28,464 bases of DNA. Source: a virus. This document shows, in pieces, positions 28,055 through 28,464 of the stretch. How positions within the stretch are numbered: the stretch's first letter is position 1; each line of letters starts with the position of its first letter. Below the pieces are notes generated by a model. The model was not told where the DNA came from. It ran no database searches and was given only the letters and a program-made list of their open reading frames with translations. The translations under genes were made by a program, and so were the position numbers. The DNA lies in the IMG/VR virus record IMGVR_UViG_3300032282_004551, positions 1 through 28,464 of that record; one strand, 5' to 3'.

Positions 28055-28286
28055 AGAAATGGTTAATCATCCCAACCATTATGGGGGGGATAATGTTTAT
28101 GAAGTAATTAAAGTTTGTGAAGCGTGGGAACTGGATAATGATGCATATTTATTTAATGTAGTCAAGTATGTTGCAAGAGCGGGTAAAAAAGACCCTAACA
28201 AAGAGTTGGAAGACTTAAAAAAAGCTGCATTTTATCTTGACAGAAAAATAAATAATCTTCAAAAAAAAATCCAAAACAATGATTAA
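28047..28286 (+). CDS. DUF3310 (SaV-like) protein
   Basis: A 79-residue protein matching DUF3310 from end to end: VNHPNHYGGDNVYEVIKVCE, AWELDNDAYLFNVVKYVARA, GKKDPNKELEDLKKAAFYLD. This family is common in phages, often near replication or nucleotide-metabolism genes; its activity is not established, and some members are labelled nucleotide kinase or SaV-like in databases. The His-Pro-x-His-Tyr and the KY-x-x-RAGKK segments are intact. Coupled to both neighbours by 8-bp overlaps. Confidence 0.92.
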   Translation: MSKEMVNHPNHYGGDNVYEVIKVCEAWELDNDAYLFNVVKYVARAGKKDPNKELEDLKKAAFYLDRKINNLQKKIQNND

Positions 28287-28464
28287 GAAACTTTTAAACT
28301 TCCTTTTAAGTAAATTTAAAAAACCGGGTAAAGAACCATTAAAAACATATGAAGATATGATGGATAGTGATTTAATGAATTTATTAGAAATTAGAGAACG
28401 TATTATTAGTAATTCATTTAAAGAAAAACCCAAAATGGTTGCAAAACCAAAGAAACCGAAATTA
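28279..28464 (+). CDS. Hypothetical protein, 3' end beyond the window
   Basis: The frame opens with an ATG at 28279, 8 bp before the DUF3310 stop, and stays open for 62 codons to the end of the window. It begins MIKKLLNFLLSKFKKPGKEP, a basic amphipathic start, then TYEDMMDSDLMNLLEIRERI, and becomes Lys/Pro-rich (KEKPKMVAKPKKPKL). Incomplete, so neither length nor function can be judged. The overlap with the preceding gene supports a real start. Confidence 0.65.
   Translation, partial: MIKKLLNFLLSKFKKPGKEPLKTYEDMMDSDLMNLLEIRERIISNSFKEKPKMVAKPKKPKL

Noticed and set aside
1-28464. tRNA genes, CRISPR arrays, insertion sequences, integrase or attachment sites
   Set aside because: Intergenic gaps are short and show no cloverleaf, no spaced direct repeats and no transposase or integrase motifs.

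Overview
The window looks like part of the genome of a large, T4-type tailed phage that infects a member of the Bacteroidota. The phage reading rests on these points: genes are tightly packed with 1-20 bp overlaps; there is a gp46/SbcC-type recombination ATPase end, an endolysin-like amidase, a phage-borne sigma factor, DUF932 and DUF3310 proteins, a GIY-YIG homing-type nuclease, and many small unknown proteins; T4-late-like TATAAATA elements precede late-type genes. The Bacteroidota host is inferred from the strong A+T bias, the near absence of Shine-Dalgarno sequences, promoters of the form TTTG-N19/20-TAnnTTTG, a sigma factor closely resembling the short Bacteroidota RpoD, and a type II glutamine synthetase of the bacteroidete kind.

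Layout. 1-3114: DNA maintenance (SbcC/gp46 end, a candidate restriction endonuclease overlapping a beta-class DNA methyltransferase, a pyrimidine-dimer-glycosylase-family protein, one unknown). 3111-3914: sigma-70 factor with a shortened domain 3. 3952-7764: a translationally coupled late operon of membrane proteins, an N-acetylmuramoyl-L-alanine amidase, an overlapping pair of membrane/coiled-coil proteins resembling a spanin pair in layout, and small probable virion proteins. 7788-10823: a likely packaged or structural protein, a histone H1-like basic protein and small unknowns. 10798-13495: an unknown minus-strand gene, DnaJ, a tiny minus-strand membrane protein and a Dam-type methylase. 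13539-19142: a WCT-motif/leucine-rich-repeat protein, DUF932, a PcfJ-like protein, thioredoxin and glutaredoxin. 19135-21757: a minus-strand block ending in a GIY-YIG nuclease. 21822-28464: a second WCT-motif protein, a CBS-less IMP dehydrogenase next to a type II glutamine synthetase, a chimeric ORF carrying a second diverged copy of the IMP dehydrogenase C-terminus, DUF3310 and small unknowns.

Regulation can be read in unusual detail. One promoter class is host-like, and at four genes its -7 box lies exactly 4 nt before the ATG, which predicts leaderless mRNAs. A second class is an exact 16-mer (TATTTATAAATAAAAA) found three times plus two variants; it precedes the late operon and all three genes whose N-termini resemble T4 capsid-targeting peptides. 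Intrinsic terminators lie at 16094, at 19186 (inside an antisense gene), at 20932 (minus strand) and at 9159, where the hairpin swallows the next gene's start codon.

Taken together, the genes suggest a phage that brings its own promoter selectivity, DNA modification (two methylases, one with a possible nuclease partner), purine/glutamine supply, redox cofactors, lysis genes and a set of probably packaged proteins. No tRNA gene, CRISPR array, integrase or insertion sequence was seen. Four small genes of 42-59 residues were found by reading the gaps and overlaps between larger ones.
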